Source: CANIGN01 sp041391385
GTDB lineage: Bacteria > Bdellovibrionota > UBA2428
Direction: 5' to 3'
Assembly: GCA_041391385.1 (NCBI GenBank)
Contig: JAWKOD010000004.1
Coordinates: forward strand, 310,001 to 374,000
Length of the DNA: 64,000 bases
Made by a program: the position numbers and the translations under genes. The notes under the pieces were generated by a model that was not told the DNA's origin, did not search any database, and saw only the letters and a list, made by a program, of their open reading frames with translations. Positions within the stretch are counted from its first letter, which is position 1. Every line of letters starts with the position of its first letter. This document shows positions 26,128 to 35,186 of this stretch, one piece after another.

Positions 26128-27132
26128 GTGAAGAACTGGGTCATTCAAACCTCTTTTTTGGGAGATGCCGTATTAACGCTCCCCTTTCTTTATCGAGAGC
26201 TTGAAAAAAAACACGAAGTACTCTTAGTGGCAGCCCCTCGGAATATTTCTGTATTTCAGCGAGCCAAAGAGCAGGGGTTAAAACAGTGGTCTTCTCAATT
26301 GCATATTGAGTCGTGGGATAAAAAGAAAATAAAAGGTCCCTGGGCACTAAGAAACTTTGCTCAGTCCTTAAAAAAGACTCATTTTTTAGCTGATCATACG
26401 TATTGCATACATCGAAGCTTTTCGACTTCATTGCTGGGCTTATTTTCAGGGGCCGATAAGCGAATTGGCTTTTCGTCTGGGGCTGCGAGTTTTTTTTATA
26501 CGGACTGCGTTCCTCGTAGTTGGGAAAATTCGCGACATGAAATTGAAAAAAACTTAGATCTTTTGCGTAAAGACGGTCCTACTTTAGGTTGGTCGAGTGA
26601 GTGTCCCTCACTTTTAGGCGAAAAAAAGACTCAAAAGGGAGTGGTGGCTTTTTCCTTGGGGAGTCCCTGGGGCACAAAAGAGTGGAGCTTAGAAAATGCG
26701 CTTGCATTGATGAAAAATCTTGTCACTGATGGCATAGAGGTTTGGCTACTAGGAGATAAGAATTTTGCCCCCAAGGCCGATCAGTTAGTAAAGCAACTTG
26801 AGTCTCGCCTTGTAAAAAATTATTCAGGCAAAACAGGAATTCAAGAGTGGATTGACCTTATCTCTCAGGCCAGTGTTGTGGTGAGTGGCGATTCAGCAGC
26901 TGTCCACGTGGCCTGTGATTTAAATGTTCCCGTTGTGGCTCTTTTTGGCCCTACCGTTGTTGAATTTGGTTTTGCACCTTGGCGAAAAAATGCGCGCGTT
27001 TTAGCTCTAGACCTCGAATGTAGGCCTTGTGACATACATGGCCCGCGAAAATGCCCTTTGGGACATCATCGCTGCATGAAAGATATTAAAGACGATACAG
27101 TTTACGCAGCCATTCGCGAATTTTTGGTGTAA
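26128..27132 (+). CDS. Glycosyltransferase family 9 (heptosyltransferase-like)
   Basis: Resembles the ADP-heptose:LPS heptosyltransferases WaaC/WaaF (GT9), which build the LPS inner core on the cytoplasmic face. The N-terminus VIQTSFLGDAVLTLPFL contains the conserved (S/G)-x-GD loop. The C-terminal nucleotide-sugar site reads VSGDSAAVHVACDLNVPVVA then FGPT. The cysteine-containing tail (CRPCDIHGP) is also seen in WaaF relatives. The GTG start at 26128 fits the motif position. The length of 334 is normal. The transferred sugar cannot be stated. Confidence 0.85.
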   Translation: MKNWVIQTSFLGDAVLTLPFLYRELEKKHEVLLVAAPRNISVFQRAKEQGLKQWSSQLHIESWDKKKIKGPWALRNFAQSLKKTHFLADHTYCIHRSFSTSLLGLFSGADKRIGFSSGAASFFYTDCVPRSWENSRHEIEKNLDLLRKDGPTLGWSSECPSLLGEKKTQKGVVAFSLGSPWGTKEWSLENALALMKNLVTDGIEVWLLGDKNFAPKADQLVKQLESRLVKNYSGKTGIQEWIDLISQASVVVSGDSAAVHVACDLNVPVVALFGPTVVEFGFAPWRKNARVLALDLECRPCDIHGPRKCPLGHHRCMKDIKDDTVYAAIREFLV

Positions 27133-27148
27133 CTTCATTGGGTAAACT

Positions 27149-27919
27149 ATGACGGAATCTAATAAATTCACAGGACCGAGCTTAGTGCCTCCTCCTGAAG
27201 CTCTTAACTCGAAAAAGCTCCCTATTGTAACGATCGACGGCCCTGCGGGTGCTGGAAAAAGTACCGCTGCTAGATGGTTGGCGTATACCTTGGGGTTTAA
27301 ACTTATTGATACGGGGGCTCTTTATAGATCTTTGGCCCTTCAAGCTATTGAAAAAGGAATCGGGCTGGATGACGAAGTGAAGCTGGCTGAGCTTTGTTCA
27401 AAGCTTAAATTTCAGTTTGGAAATTTAGAACTCCCCCCTCATGGCGATAAAGACGCTATTCCTCAATTAAGAATTTTTTGTAATGAAATTGATGTTACGG
27501 AAGGAATTCGTACTCCAGAAATGGGTATGGCTGCTTCGAATGTATCGAAGTTGCCTGCTGTAAGAACCGCACTTCTTCAAGTTCAAAGAGATTTTGGAGT
27601 TGAAGGTGGAATTGTGATGGAAGGTCGCGATATCGGAACTGTGATCTTTCCCCAAGCAGATCTTAAGTTCTACTTAGAGGCTTCTCTCGAGAGTCGCGCC
27701 AAGCGTCGTCAGGCAGAATTGCAGCAGGCGGGTGTGGAAATGAGTCTTGAACAGATCATAAAAGAAACGAAGGCTCGTGACGAACAAGATATGAACCGGA
27801 ATATTGCTCCCTTGAAAAAAGCAGATGATGCAATAGCTATTGATTCAACTTCGAAAAGTTTCGAAGAAGTTGTTACGGATATGGCACTTAGGGTACGGAG
27901 CTTCTTAAAACACGAATGA
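27149..27919 (+). CDS. cmk: Cytidylate kinase
   Basis: Phosphorylates CMP and dCMP. The P-loop GPAGAGKST is at residues 31-39, followed by the CMP-binding LIDTGALYRSLA and the EGRDIGTVIFP motif. Then come RAKRRQAEL and RDEQDMNRNIAPLKKADDAI, all diagnostic of Cmk. There is an N-terminal extension of about 25 residues before the first strand; no better start is visible downstream. The end overlaps lnt by four bases (ATGA). Confidence 0.95.
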   Translation: MTESNKFTGPSLVPPPEALNSKKLPIVTIDGPAGAGKSTAARWLAYTLGFKLIDTGALYRSLALQAIEKGIGLDDEVKLAELCSKLKFQFGNLELPPHGDKDAIPQLRIFCNEIDVTEGIRTPEMGMAASNVSKLPAVRTALLQVQRDFGVEGGIVMEGRDIGTVIFPQADLKFYLEASLESRAKRRQAELQQAGVEMSLEQIIKETKARDEQDMNRNIAPLKKADDAIAIDSTSKSFEEVVTDMALRVRSFLKHE

Positions 27920-29442
27920 AGCTCCTACAGAAGATTTTCTCTCAAGAAGTTTTATTGAGCACTATTTTTGGGGTGCTTTATGTAATGTCCTATCCTCCCG
28001 TTGGTTTTTGGCCTTTAAGTATTGTGGCTTATGGCTTGTTTACGTGGTTCTTATTTGAGCGAAGCTCTGAATCTAAAAAAAACTTTTGGTACTTTTTTAA
28101 AAGTATTTTTGTTTTTTCTATGGCAACGCGCCTTTCTGGTTTGTACTGGATCCCTCATACGCTTGTAGAGTTTTCGGACTTTCATATCTTAGTTGCGTGG
28201 GTGATGGGAATTTTAGCTTTTGTCCTTATGAGTCTGAGTGGTTCAGTGGTGGCGGGATTGTTGGGGCCACAGGTTTTTAAAGTTAAGAAAAATGCTTTAA
28301 GAGTTTTGGCTATTTTTATTTTTTGGATCGTTTGGGATTACTGTGATTATCGCTTTTTCCCTTGGGAGCCTGTGCAGAGTTTTGGTGGCCAGAAACAACT
28401 CTTGGCGAGTGCGGGCGTGTTTGGAACCTTGGGCTGGAACCTTATTTTTTATGGGCTCATTTCAAGCCTTCATTTTGCGTGGACAAATAAAATCACAAAA
28501 CGCGTTGGTGCGTGGAGTGTTGCTTGGGTTTTGATGCTTTGTTTGGGAGCTTTTTTAGGTCAAAAACAAATTGAGAGTCTTCAGCAAAAATACTCTTCAC
28601 GTCAAAAAGTAGCTTTGCTCCAGGGGGCTGTGGGTAATTTTGAGAAAAAACTACAGACTCGAGATGGCGCTCCGACAAATGAAAACGTGTTGAGAATTTA
28701 TCGAGATCTTATTGAAAAGCTCGCTGTTAAGCAGAAAAGCGAAAGTCTGGGAGAAGTTTTTGTCTTTTGGCCCGAGACTTCTTTTCCAGGGTTTCCTTTA
28801 AATGATTCTTCACTTTCTGAACTTCTATCTTCATGGGCAAAAATCACCGGTGGTTTTCATATGATTGGAGCATATGAAGAGGACTCGGTAGACGAGGGGA
28901 CTAAGTCTACTATGTATCAGTACAACGTGGTGGCTGCTTATTCTTCAAGTGGAGAGTTTAGAGGACACTATAGAAAAGTAGTTCGTATGCCTTTTGGGGA
29001 ATACGTTCCAGGAGATCAGTATTTTCCGTGGATCTATGAGACTTTTCCTTTTTTGAATAATTTTGGAAAAGGCGCAAGGCATGTGCCCTTGCCTCATGAT
29101 AATCCTCAAGGACCTGTATTTTTGCCCTTTATTTGTTTTGAAACTCTCGACGAAGCATACGTTAAAGAGGCTGTCCGCTCAGCCAAGGAGCAGTTCCCTG
29201 GAAGAGATATTATTCTCGTGAATCCCACCAACGATTCGTGGTTTGGCGAAGGTGCCGAGCTTTTTTTACATTCACATTTAGCCATATGGCAGGCCGCTCG
29301 CGAGGGGCTTCCCTTTATTCGTCCTACGAATACGGGAATCTCAATGGTAGTTGCCCCGTGGGGCGAAATACTCGCTCGTGGTCGCGTGGGTGTAGAGACG
29401 ATGGTCTTTACCGAAGTTCCCGTAACGAAAGCTATTCATTAA
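27916..29442 (+). CDS. lnt: Apolipoprotein N-acyltransferase
   Basis: Adds the third acyl chain to lipoproteins in the inner membrane, which is required before LolCDE sorting. N-terminal hydrophobic helices (about residues 15-230) are followed by a nitrilase-type domain. The catalytic triad is visible: Glu in WPETSFPG (near 287), Lys in YRKVVRMPFGEYVPG (near 354) and Cys in FICFETLD (near 406). It is coupled to cmk by overlap. The length of 508 is normal. It matches the lol genes encoded earlier in the same block. Confidence 0.94.
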   Translation: MKLLQKIFSQEVLLSTIFGVLYVMSYPPVGFWPLSIVAYGLFTWFLFERSSESKKNFWYFFKSIFVFSMATRLSGLYWIPHTLVEFSDFHILVAWVMGILAFVLMSLSGSVVAGLLGPQVFKVKKNALRVLAIFIFWIVWDYCDYRFFPWEPVQSFGGQKQLLASAGVFGTLGWNLIFYGLISSLHFAWTNKITKRVGAWSVAWVLMLCLGAFLGQKQIESLQQKYSSRQKVALLQGAVGNFEKKLQTRDGAPTNENVLRIYRDLIEKLAVKQKSESLGEVFVFWPETSFPGFPLNDSSLSELLSSWAKITGGFHMIGAYEEDSVDEGTKSTMYQYNVVAAYSSSGEFRGHYRKVVRMPFGEYVPGDQYFPWIYETFPFLNNFGKGARHVPLPHDNPQGPVFLPFICFETLDEAYVKEAVRSAKEQFPGRDIILVNPTNDSWFGEGAELFLHSHLAIWQAAREGLPFIRPTNTGISMVVAPWGEILARGRVGVETMVFTEVPVTKAIH

Positions 29443-29574
29443 GTTCAGTACTTTACACATACTTTCATGCTTCTAGTGACATGAGAACTGTAGGGGAACA
29501 ATTTCAAGTAGCAAAAGTTGCTCATACTTCTGACTCACCTTATATTTGTGCGACTTAAAGGAGATGGTGCATAC

Positions 29575-30099
29575 ATGACAAATCGTTACTGGGTTTTAGG
29601 AATCACTTTTATTTCTATCTTTTCTTTGGATGTAGCGTATGCAAGGAGTAAGCAGCTATCACTTGTTACATGTAAAAATGCAGACAGAGGAAGGGAGTAT
29701 AGTCTTTATTGTGCTCAAGATTACTCCTCTTCGTTGGGTGAATTTATTGGAACCTATTCTTGCCAAATTGAAGGCAACGCTGCCATTGGTGAGGAGGGAA
29801 CAAATGTTTCAACGACCTATACAAACCTTACAAGCGTGAGTGTTGATGGAAGTTCCTTTGGGTCATTACAAAACTCTGAAGTTGATAACACGTTATATCT
29901 TCTTCGTAGTTTGATGGTGGACAAGGAATCTCAGACCATTTCGGGCACAGGTCGTCAGCAAATAGAAGAGTCTGTGAGTGAAGCAAAGGTAACTTTAACA
30001 TTGAATTACTCAAGTCCCGCAACTCCTGAGAAAAAAGAGCATTTTGTAGTCGAAGGGAATAGGGCAGCAATTCCTTTAGAGTGTAACTACCTAGAGTAG
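29575..30099 (+). CDS. Small exported protein of unknown function
   Basis: I start at the ATG preceded by AAAGGAG twelve bases upstream; an in-frame TTG at 29518 would extend it but spoils the signal peptide. The signal peptide ends at AYA. The mature part has four cysteines (TCKNADRG, LYCAQDY, YSCQIEG, LECNYLE) and a Ser/Thr/Val-rich strand pattern that suggests a beta-sandwich. Family unknown. It overlaps the convergent gene by 13 bases. Confidence 0.6.
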   Translation: MTNRYWVLGITFISIFSLDVAYARSKQLSLVTCKNADRGREYSLYCAQDYSSSLGEFIGTYSCQIEGNAAIGEEGTNVSTTYTNLTSVSVDGSSFGSLQNSEVDNTLYLLRSLMVDKESQTISGTGRQQIEESVSEAKVTLTLNYSSPATPEKKEHFVVEGNRAAIPLECNYLE

Positions 30100-30668
30100 T
30101 GTCGCAGCTTAATTTTGTACTCAACAAGATAATCCTTGTTTTCGCATTCTCTGTTTCTACTTTTTTCAACTTCTTGGTTGCTACGACGGCGACAACTTAA
30201 TTCAAGAGCAAAGCGGTTGTTGACACTTAGCCACTCAGAAAATTCACTTCCTTCGGTGATTAAAGAGACGATTCTTTGAGCGTCGTAACACGTGTCCGTG
30301 CACGTTGAACGTAGTGGAAGATAACCTAATTTTGAATATTTTTGAACTAAAGTTTCTTCGCTCCAAGTGGAGCGTAACTGAGAGTTGAGTTTCCACTGAT
30401 TTTTTTTACAATTTACTCGCGTCCTTTCGTTTAACTCGTTTGTTTCTCTTGCACATGCAAAAAGGTTGATGTCGACAGGGTCGGCATCGCGCGCCTCGAG
30501 TTGACTTCGAGCACGGATACATGAGTCTTTGCTGTCGTAGCAAAGTGCTCTCATGGGCAAAATCATGACTGCATTCGCAAGAGATGTGATTTGCATAAGA
30601 ATAACAAAAAGAAGGGTTGGGATAATTTTATATTTTTGCACCGAAGCCTGATTTAGCACAACTCGCAT
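30087..30668 (-). CDS. Small exported cysteine-rich protein of unknown function
   Basis: A basic N-terminal stretch precedes a hydrophobic core (IIPTLLFVILMQITS) with probable cleavage after LANA. The mature ~160 residues hold eight cysteines, including TCTDTC, and are rich in Arg, Glu and Ser. Pairing of these cysteines as disulfides outside the cytoplasm is likely. The pairing with the convergent secreted gene, with overlapping 3' ends, is a compact arrangement. No family recognised. Confidence 0.6.
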   Translation of the reverse strand: MRVVLNQASVQKYKIIPTLLFVILMQITSLANAVMILPMRALCYDSKDSCIRARSQLEARDADPVDINLFACARETNELNERTRVNCKKNQWKLNSQLRSTWSEETLVQKYSKLGYLPLRSTCTDTCYDAQRIVSLITEGSEFSEWLSVNNRFALELSCRRRSNQEVEKSRNRECENKDYLVEYKIKLRHYSR

Positions 30669-30718
30669 GAAGTGTAATATTTAATATTCTGTCATATGAG
30701 TTGGCATTTTAAAGCAAG

Positions 30719-31321
30719 TTAGGGATTGGTGATTTCAACAAGCCTAAAACGTTCAGTTGAAGAGGGGTCAATCGCCATAATGCTTTGAATAGCTTGAGGT
30801 GGTATCCAATGAGAAGTGTATGTTGTGGCAAGTTGGTGGGGGTCTTTTTTGAGTTGCCCTGTCCATTCTGGATTTATTTGCACAACAATCATAATGTGTT
30901 CTTCTTCTTTGTATTTTCTATTACTCATTTCAATGTTTGCATGGTGAATGGCATCTGGAAGGCTTCCAAAGCTATTTCTGTTTTGAGTGGAGAGAGTGGG
31001 GTTGAGTCCATTTTGTGCGATATCCTGTAATTGAGCTCTTGTAACAACAAGTCCTCGAAAGCGGGTAAGCTCTGGGGCTATGAGCGTGCTGGGTGCTTCA
31101 TAGTTGTAGGCATTTAATCTTGTTTTAGGGGCGGTTTTTCCAAAAAAGGGATTTAAATTCGCAATTAGAGTGAGTGGAGTTTTTTGTGATTCTGTTGATA
31201 TACGTTGTTGAATAGCGACGAGGCATTTGTGTAAGCCGAATTTAACTCCACTTATGTTAAGAGCGGACCCAACAGAGACAATGCTGAAGTACATAAAAGT
31301 GGGGAATAGTTTTGACCACAT
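30719..31321 (-). CDS. Exported protein of unknown function, faintly ADP-ribosyltransferase-like
   Basis: I choose the ATG at 31321 (MWSKLFPTFMYFSIVSVGSA), which gives a signal peptide and leaves a short gap to the upstream gene; the longer frame from 31384 would overlap that gene. The mature part contains FRGLVVTRAQLQDIAQNGLNP, then SFGSLPDAIHHANIEM, then IMIVVQINPEW. This order (R-G, a helix ending in NGL, a D/A-rich helix, a hydrophobic strand) is reminiscent of ADP-ribosyltransferase-type folds, but I cannot identify the catalytic triad. Treat the similarity as weak inference. Confidence 0.5.
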   Translation of the reverse strand: MWSKLFPTFMYFSIVSVGSALNISGVKFGLHKCLVAIQQRISTESQKTPLTLIANLNPFFGKTAPKTRLNAYNYEAPSTLIAPELTRFRGLVVTRAQLQDIAQNGLNPTLSTQNRNSFGSLPDAIHHANIEMSNRKYKEEEHIMIVVQINPEWTGQLKKDPHQLATTYTSHWIPPQAIQSIMAIDPSSTERFRLVEITNP

Positions 31322-31328
31322 ATACAGA

Positions 31329-32030
31329 TTATAAAGTTTCACTAAGTTCTTTTTTGTAACTTGTAGTTTTTTCTCTCCACGCACTTTGGCTCAGCCAAAA
31401 CTGAGGAGTCGCTGTAATGCGCTTCATTTGAGAGATTTCTTCTTCTTTAAAGTCAAAGTCCTCAAAGACCTCATCACTTTCGAGCAATTTATCCCAAGCT
31501 CCAAAAAGTGCGCCTGAGGAATAAGTGTCGGCATATATTTTGCGGCTAAAAAGTTTAGCGGGCGAAAAGAGAACTTCTCTAATGGCGGCTTTGCTTTCTT
31601 CAGCTGAGCTTATGGTTTTCATCTCAAAGCGCCCCAAGAAAACTGCTCCCCGGTGATCAAGGCCTGTGCGCTTAAGGAAATCTTTTTTGAGGTAAACGGC
31701 CAGAGCCGTGTTGAGGCTCTTGAAACTTTTTTCGAGTTCTTCTTGTTTTTTAACTTCTACAAAAAGAAGTATCTTTGTGGGTAAAAATGAATAGTGAATG
31801 ATTCTGAGTCCAAAGCGACGTGCACGTTGACAGGCTTTTTCGAAGACAGATAAGAACTCTGGATTTCGAATATCGCCAAAAGCACTTCGAATTTTAAGAG
31901 TGATAAGCAGGGGCCGTTGTCGGCCCACTCGTGGTCGAGATAAGTGTGAAACCAGGGGCGATGTTTTGGGGCGACCGGCTCCGGGTCTTGCTCCCCCCCA
32001 TGTACTTTTGGACTTTATCGACTTAGACAC
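31329..32030 (-). CDS. Inactivated REP-associated (Y1/IS200-type) transposase relative
   Basis: The N-terminus WGGARPGAGRPK followed by VSHLSRPRV and the pattern RPLLITLKIRSAF match REP-associated tyrosine transposases. Next comes GLRIIHYSFLPTKILLFVEV. Active enzymes have the metal-binding H-x-H (as NHxHLxVE) at this point; here it is T-K-I-L. The usual catalytic-tyrosine helix (ALxYVLxN) is also changed (IREVLFSPAK). Further on GAVFLGRFEMKTI and the SSGALFGAW end are conserved. So the fold appears kept while both catalytic elements are lost, which suggests a domesticated DNA or RNA-binding protein. The GTG start has a weak ribosome-binding site. Confidence 0.72.
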   Translation of the reverse strand: MSKSIKSKSTWGGARPGAGRPKTSPLVSHLSRPRVGRQRPLLITLKIRSAFGDIRNPEFLSVFEKACQRARRFGLRIIHYSFLPTKILLFVEVKKQEELEKSFKSLNTALAVYLKKDFLKRTGLDHRGAVFLGRFEMKTISSAEESKAAIREVLFSPAKLFSRKIYADTYSSGALFGAWDKLLESDEVFEDFDFKEEEISQMKRITATPQFWLSQSAWREKTTSYKKELSETL

Positions 32031-32235
32031 AATAAGGATTTTAAGTGACTTTGTTCTCAGTGAGAAGTTAAAGCGTGATTCTCTTCATTATATTGCGCAA
32101 CGCGTGACGCCTTACGGAAGCTCGCGTAAGTAATTTAAGAAAAACAAAGAAGCAAAATAGATATAAGAAGTGTTAGGACTATTGGAGTTGAGGGCAGGGG
32201 TGCCCGTAGGCTTTATGGCCATGGAGGGTGGTGTG

Positions 32236-33684
32236 ATGCAATTTCTTTTAAAATATTTTCCGGGTGTACTTACAGTGTCTGTGCTGAGTCTAGGAGTAGC
32301 TCATGCCAATCAAATTCCAGACGACGTAGAAGACAATATTCTTCCCATAGGAAGGATTCTTAGAGAAGCCCGTGTGAACGAGGCTAAAAACCCTCTCGAT
32401 CAACAAGAAGTAGGCTCTGGTCTACAAAATAAATCTTTTCTTACGAATCGAACGAGAGTTTATACGGTATCTCCTTTGGGGCTCACACAACTTGGATTGA
32501 GCAGTAAGGCTCTCGAAAGTGAAAGCACCATAATGGCTCGTGAGATGCAGCTTGAAGCAGATGCCAATGATGGACACGATACAACAGCGTTTGATGAGGT
32601 GGGTTCACCTCTCGATGCTCAGCACTTATCTGAGTTTAGGATCTGCCCAGGAACTCGAACAGAACAAGGATTGACTGAGGCTAATGTCTATTGGATGTCA
32701 GTCATGACTTCAATCGCATATCTTAAGTATCCTTTAGCATTCGATCGTCTGAAGTATATGGGTTTTGATCAGATTTATTTTGTTGAAGGCCCGTCAGATG
32801 TAGAGGTTTTTGTTGCGAAGATATTACCCAAGAAAGACGCCAAAGGTAACTACATCAAGGACAGTGGTCTTAGCATTGTTGCTTTTAGGGGCACGGATAA
32901 TGCTGAAGATTGGCTTACGAATTTAGACATTACAACTGAGGATATCTCTGAGCATAACGGTGAAGCTTGGTTGCACGAGGGCTTTGCACTCGCTTTGGAC
33001 GAGGTTTATGGAGAAATTGTTAAAATACTTGATCTTAAAAACAATCCATCTCCCATAATGCTTACCGGTCACAGCATGGGTGCTGCACTTGGAACTCAAA
33101 TGGCTATTCGACTTGTATCGCGTGAGACCACACACGATAAGCCTTTGATTGATCGCTATGATGATCGCCTGCGGGGTGCTTATTTCTTTGCTGCTCCTCG
33201 AGTGGGCAACATTTGGGCGCGCAATATTTTAGATAAATACATGAACCGCACCCGCAATATTGCAGTGAATTTTCACAGCAATGCAGATCCAGCACCTAAA
33301 ACTCCATTTGATTGGATGGGATATAAGCGTGCGGGAGTGCAAGCAGTGATTAAGTTTAATCCCAAGGATCCTGCTGTTTATGGCGATCGCAAAACATGGG
33401 TTTGTTATGACGATGCTGATTACAGAGGTCCCAGTGGTTTTTCTGTAGATCTTCTTTATTCGTCGCTTGAGGCTCACTACTTAAGAAGTTACGTAAAGCA
33501 TTTTGTACCTTGGAGGGAGCGTTTGGCGAAGACTCACACATGCGAAAACCCAACACTTAAATGGGGACCTCGCTTTGAAAAAGAAGATCCCGCTGCATAT
33601 AAACCCTTGAGCACTTCGAGCGCTTTGGGCTTAAACGCGTGTGACTACACTGCTTTTTCCTGGGGTGGAAACGTTCAGCTTTAA
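32236..33684 (+). CDS. Secreted class 3 (fungal-type) lipase
   Basis: The signal peptide MQFLLKYFPGVLTVSVLSLGVAHA begins at the ATG after GGAGGG; a GTG at 32170 would add a 22-residue non-signal leader. The lipase_3 fold is clear: VAFRGTDNAEDWLTNLD (oxyanion region), WLHEGFALALDEVYGEI, the nucleophile elbow GHSMGAALG with Ser280, then AAPRVGN and NADPAPKTP, which carries the likely catalytic Asp. The catalytic His is probably in AHYLRSYVKHF. It should hydrolyse glycerides or phospholipids outside the cytoplasm, which would fit attack on host or prey lipids; that use is inferred. Confidence 0.9.
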   Translation: MQFLLKYFPGVLTVSVLSLGVAHANQIPDDVEDNILPIGRILREARVNEAKNPLDQQEVGSGLQNKSFLTNRTRVYTVSPLGLTQLGLSSKALESESTIMAREMQLEADANDGHDTTAFDEVGSPLDAQHLSEFRICPGTRTEQGLTEANVYWMSVMTSIAYLKYPLAFDRLKYMGFDQIYFVEGPSDVEVFVAKILPKKDAKGNYIKDSGLSIVAFRGTDNAEDWLTNLDITTEDISEHNGEAWLHEGFALALDEVYGEIVKILDLKNNPSPIMLTGHSMGAALGTQMAIRLVSRETTHDKPLIDRYDDRLRGAYFFAAPRVGNIWARNILDKYMNRTRNIAVNFHSNADPAPKTPFDWMGYKRAGVQAVIKFNPKDPAVYGDRKTWVCYDDADYRGPSGFSVDLLYSSLEAHYLRSYVKHFVPWRERLAKTHTCENPTLKWGPRFEKEDPAAYKPLSTSSALGLNACDYTAFSWGGNVQL

Positions 33685-33688
33685 AGGG

Positions 33689-34231
33689 CTAATCGTCTAA
33701 ATTCGCTACTTCTTCTATTTCGTACGAGTTATAGCCATATCGTACGAGTTTCTTAAATGCATTGAACTCGCGTTCGGTGTTGATTCTTGAAGCAGCACTG
33801 AGCTGCCATTCATAGTGGCTATCTTGGCGAATAATTTGGCAAGCATCATAGGCGATTTTGTTTTTTACATTTTTAAGTGCTTCAAGTTCCCATTGGTAGT
33901 GGGATCGACGAACTATCTTTTTAAAAAGATCGAGCGCGTAGGGGTTATCGACAAGACAGGCAGCTTTGAATTGCCATTCGTAGTAGCTATCAAATTTACG
34001 AGCAATTTTTAGAGCTTCTAAACCGTATGTTGTACAAATTGTACTTGCCCATTTGAGCTCCCAGACAACGGTTGATCCATCTGAGACGATGTCTGTGGCT
34101 ATTTTGGAGTATTTTTTGCAATCATGGTTTGCCATGTTTTCCATATGTTCTTTTAATCCGTCTGCGTGAGACATGCTGATGGCAAAAGTTCCCACTAGAA
34201 TGATCGACAAGGATTTAAATTTTGAATTCAT
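33689..34231 (-). CDS. Exported protein built of 28-residue helical repeats
   Basis: Signal peptide MNSKFKSLSIILVGTFAISMSHA; AAGAGG lies five bases before this ATG. From about residue 50 the sequence consists of four consecutive 28-residue units, each of the form S-x-Y-x-W-(E/Q)-(L/F)-x-x-A...(A/F)-x-x-(F/A)-(K/C)-x-(I/L)-(V/I)-R. A partial fifth (NSYEIEEVAN) closes the chain. Units begin STVVWELKWA, SYYEWQFKAA, SHYQWELEAL and SHYEWQLSAA. This looks like a helical-hairpin solenoid in the periplasm or outside the cell, usually a binding surface. No known repeat family is recognised. Confidence 0.65.
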   Translation of the reverse strand: MNSKFKSLSIILVGTFAISMSHADGLKEHMENMANHDCKKYSKIATDIVSDGSTVVWELKWASTICTTYGLEALKIARKFDSYYEWQFKAACLVDNPYALDLFKKIVRRSHYQWELEALKNVKNKIAYDACQIIRQDSHYEWQLSAASRINTEREFNAFKKLVRYGYNSYEIEEVANLDD

Positions 34232-34547
34232 GTGCACCTCTTGGCACGAAGGTTCTCAAGCGCGGAGGCTTTTGGACACCTAATAGCCCTTGGCGAGCTG
34301 CTCCGCCGAGTTCCGTTAAAAGGCGTCAAGGGTGTTTTGGGCAAGCGCCCGCTACCTTTTTTGCTCTTAACAGGCGTTAAGTTAAGAGTGGCGCGTATTT
34401 GTCTGATTTTTGGGCGCTTTTACGGCTGGATTGTCTAGTTTTTGTACACCTGAGTGTTAGATTATCGTTAAGGGTTGGTTAAGACCCGCTTTGAAGCCAC
34501 ACAGGGCTGGCACATCCATTGCAACCCTCTACTTGAGGGAATTTGGA
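34232..34547. other. Intergenic stretch without a recognisable gene
   Basis: About 316 bases between divergent genes. It is richer in G and C than its surroundings at its left end. It contains CCCGCTACCTTTTT at 34348-34361, also found in the repeat at 23.6 kb. Near 34369-34388 there is an imperfect inverted repeat (CTTAACAGGCGTTAAGTTAAG). Promoters for both flanking genes must lie here, but I could not assign convincing -35/-10 pairs. Confidence 0.4.
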
Positions 34548-35072
34548 GTGAAAAAATTAGTATTCGCATTATTACTACTATCGACAGCATGTATGCAGTC
34601 ACGCAAGGGTATTAAAGGCACCGAAGAAGCTTGGGTATGGGGAGCGGTCGATATGTGCGACACCTATCCAGAGTGTGAATACTCTTCTACCTACTTAGTG
34701 GGTAACTTACATTTTGATTCCAACATGATGGTCTTTAAAGTTTCGAAGATGCCCAATGATTTGGCTTTTGTGACTTTGGCTTCAGACGAATCTATTTCTT
34801 ATCGAATTTTAGCTAAACGCGATGGCGAAGGTAGCTGGCGTCGAATGAACTGGATTTCTACCTATGAAGATCGAAAAATAGGTCTTACGGAAAACATGGA
34901 TATTAACGTTAACGACACCATTCGCGTCACGCCACCTGTGGGATACATTGAACAATATAACCGTTGGATCTTGGAGCGAGTTATTACCAAGGCTGGTAAG
35001 TCGCAAGGTTACGGATTGGGAACGCGTCTCTTGGATATTCGAGTGGAATACGCCGAGCTTCAAGATAAGTAA
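34548..35072 (+). CDS. Probable lipoprotein of unknown function
   Basis: The GTG at 34548 gives MKKLVFALLLLSTACMQ, a lipoprotein-like signal; the residue at -3 is Ser rather than Leu, so lipidation is likely but not certain. An in-frame upstream TTG (34491) would bury the signal. The mature protein has a conserved-looking CDTYPECEY segment and beta-strand alternation towards the C-terminus (NDTIRVTPPVGYI). The family is not recognised. A strong hairpin follows 37 bases after the stop. Confidence 0.6.
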   Translation: MKKLVFALLLLSTACMQSRKGIKGTEEAWVWGAVDMCDTYPECEYSSTYLVGNLHFDSNMMVFKVSKMPNDLAFVTLASDESISYRILAKRDGEGSWRRMNWISTYEDRKIGLTENMDINVNDTIRVTPPVGYIEQYNRWILERVITKAGKSQGYGLGTRLLDIRVEYAELQDK

Positions 35073-35109
35073 TACCGCTACTCTTTCACTAAAATTACAA
35101 GCCGTTACA

Positions 35110-35138
35110 AGAGTGTTTCAAAATTCTTGAAACACTCT
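35110..35138 (+). terminator. 12-bp hairpin terminator
   Basis: Perfect arms AGAGTGTTTCAA and TTGAAACACTCT around a five-base loop, just after the lipoprotein gene and before the TIGR02147 regulator. Only a short T-rich stretch (GTTTC) follows, so efficiency is uncertain. Confidence 0.65.
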
Positions 35139-35186
35139 GTTTCAAATTATCTTGCAGGCCACAACATAGTGCATTAAGTCTCTTGC

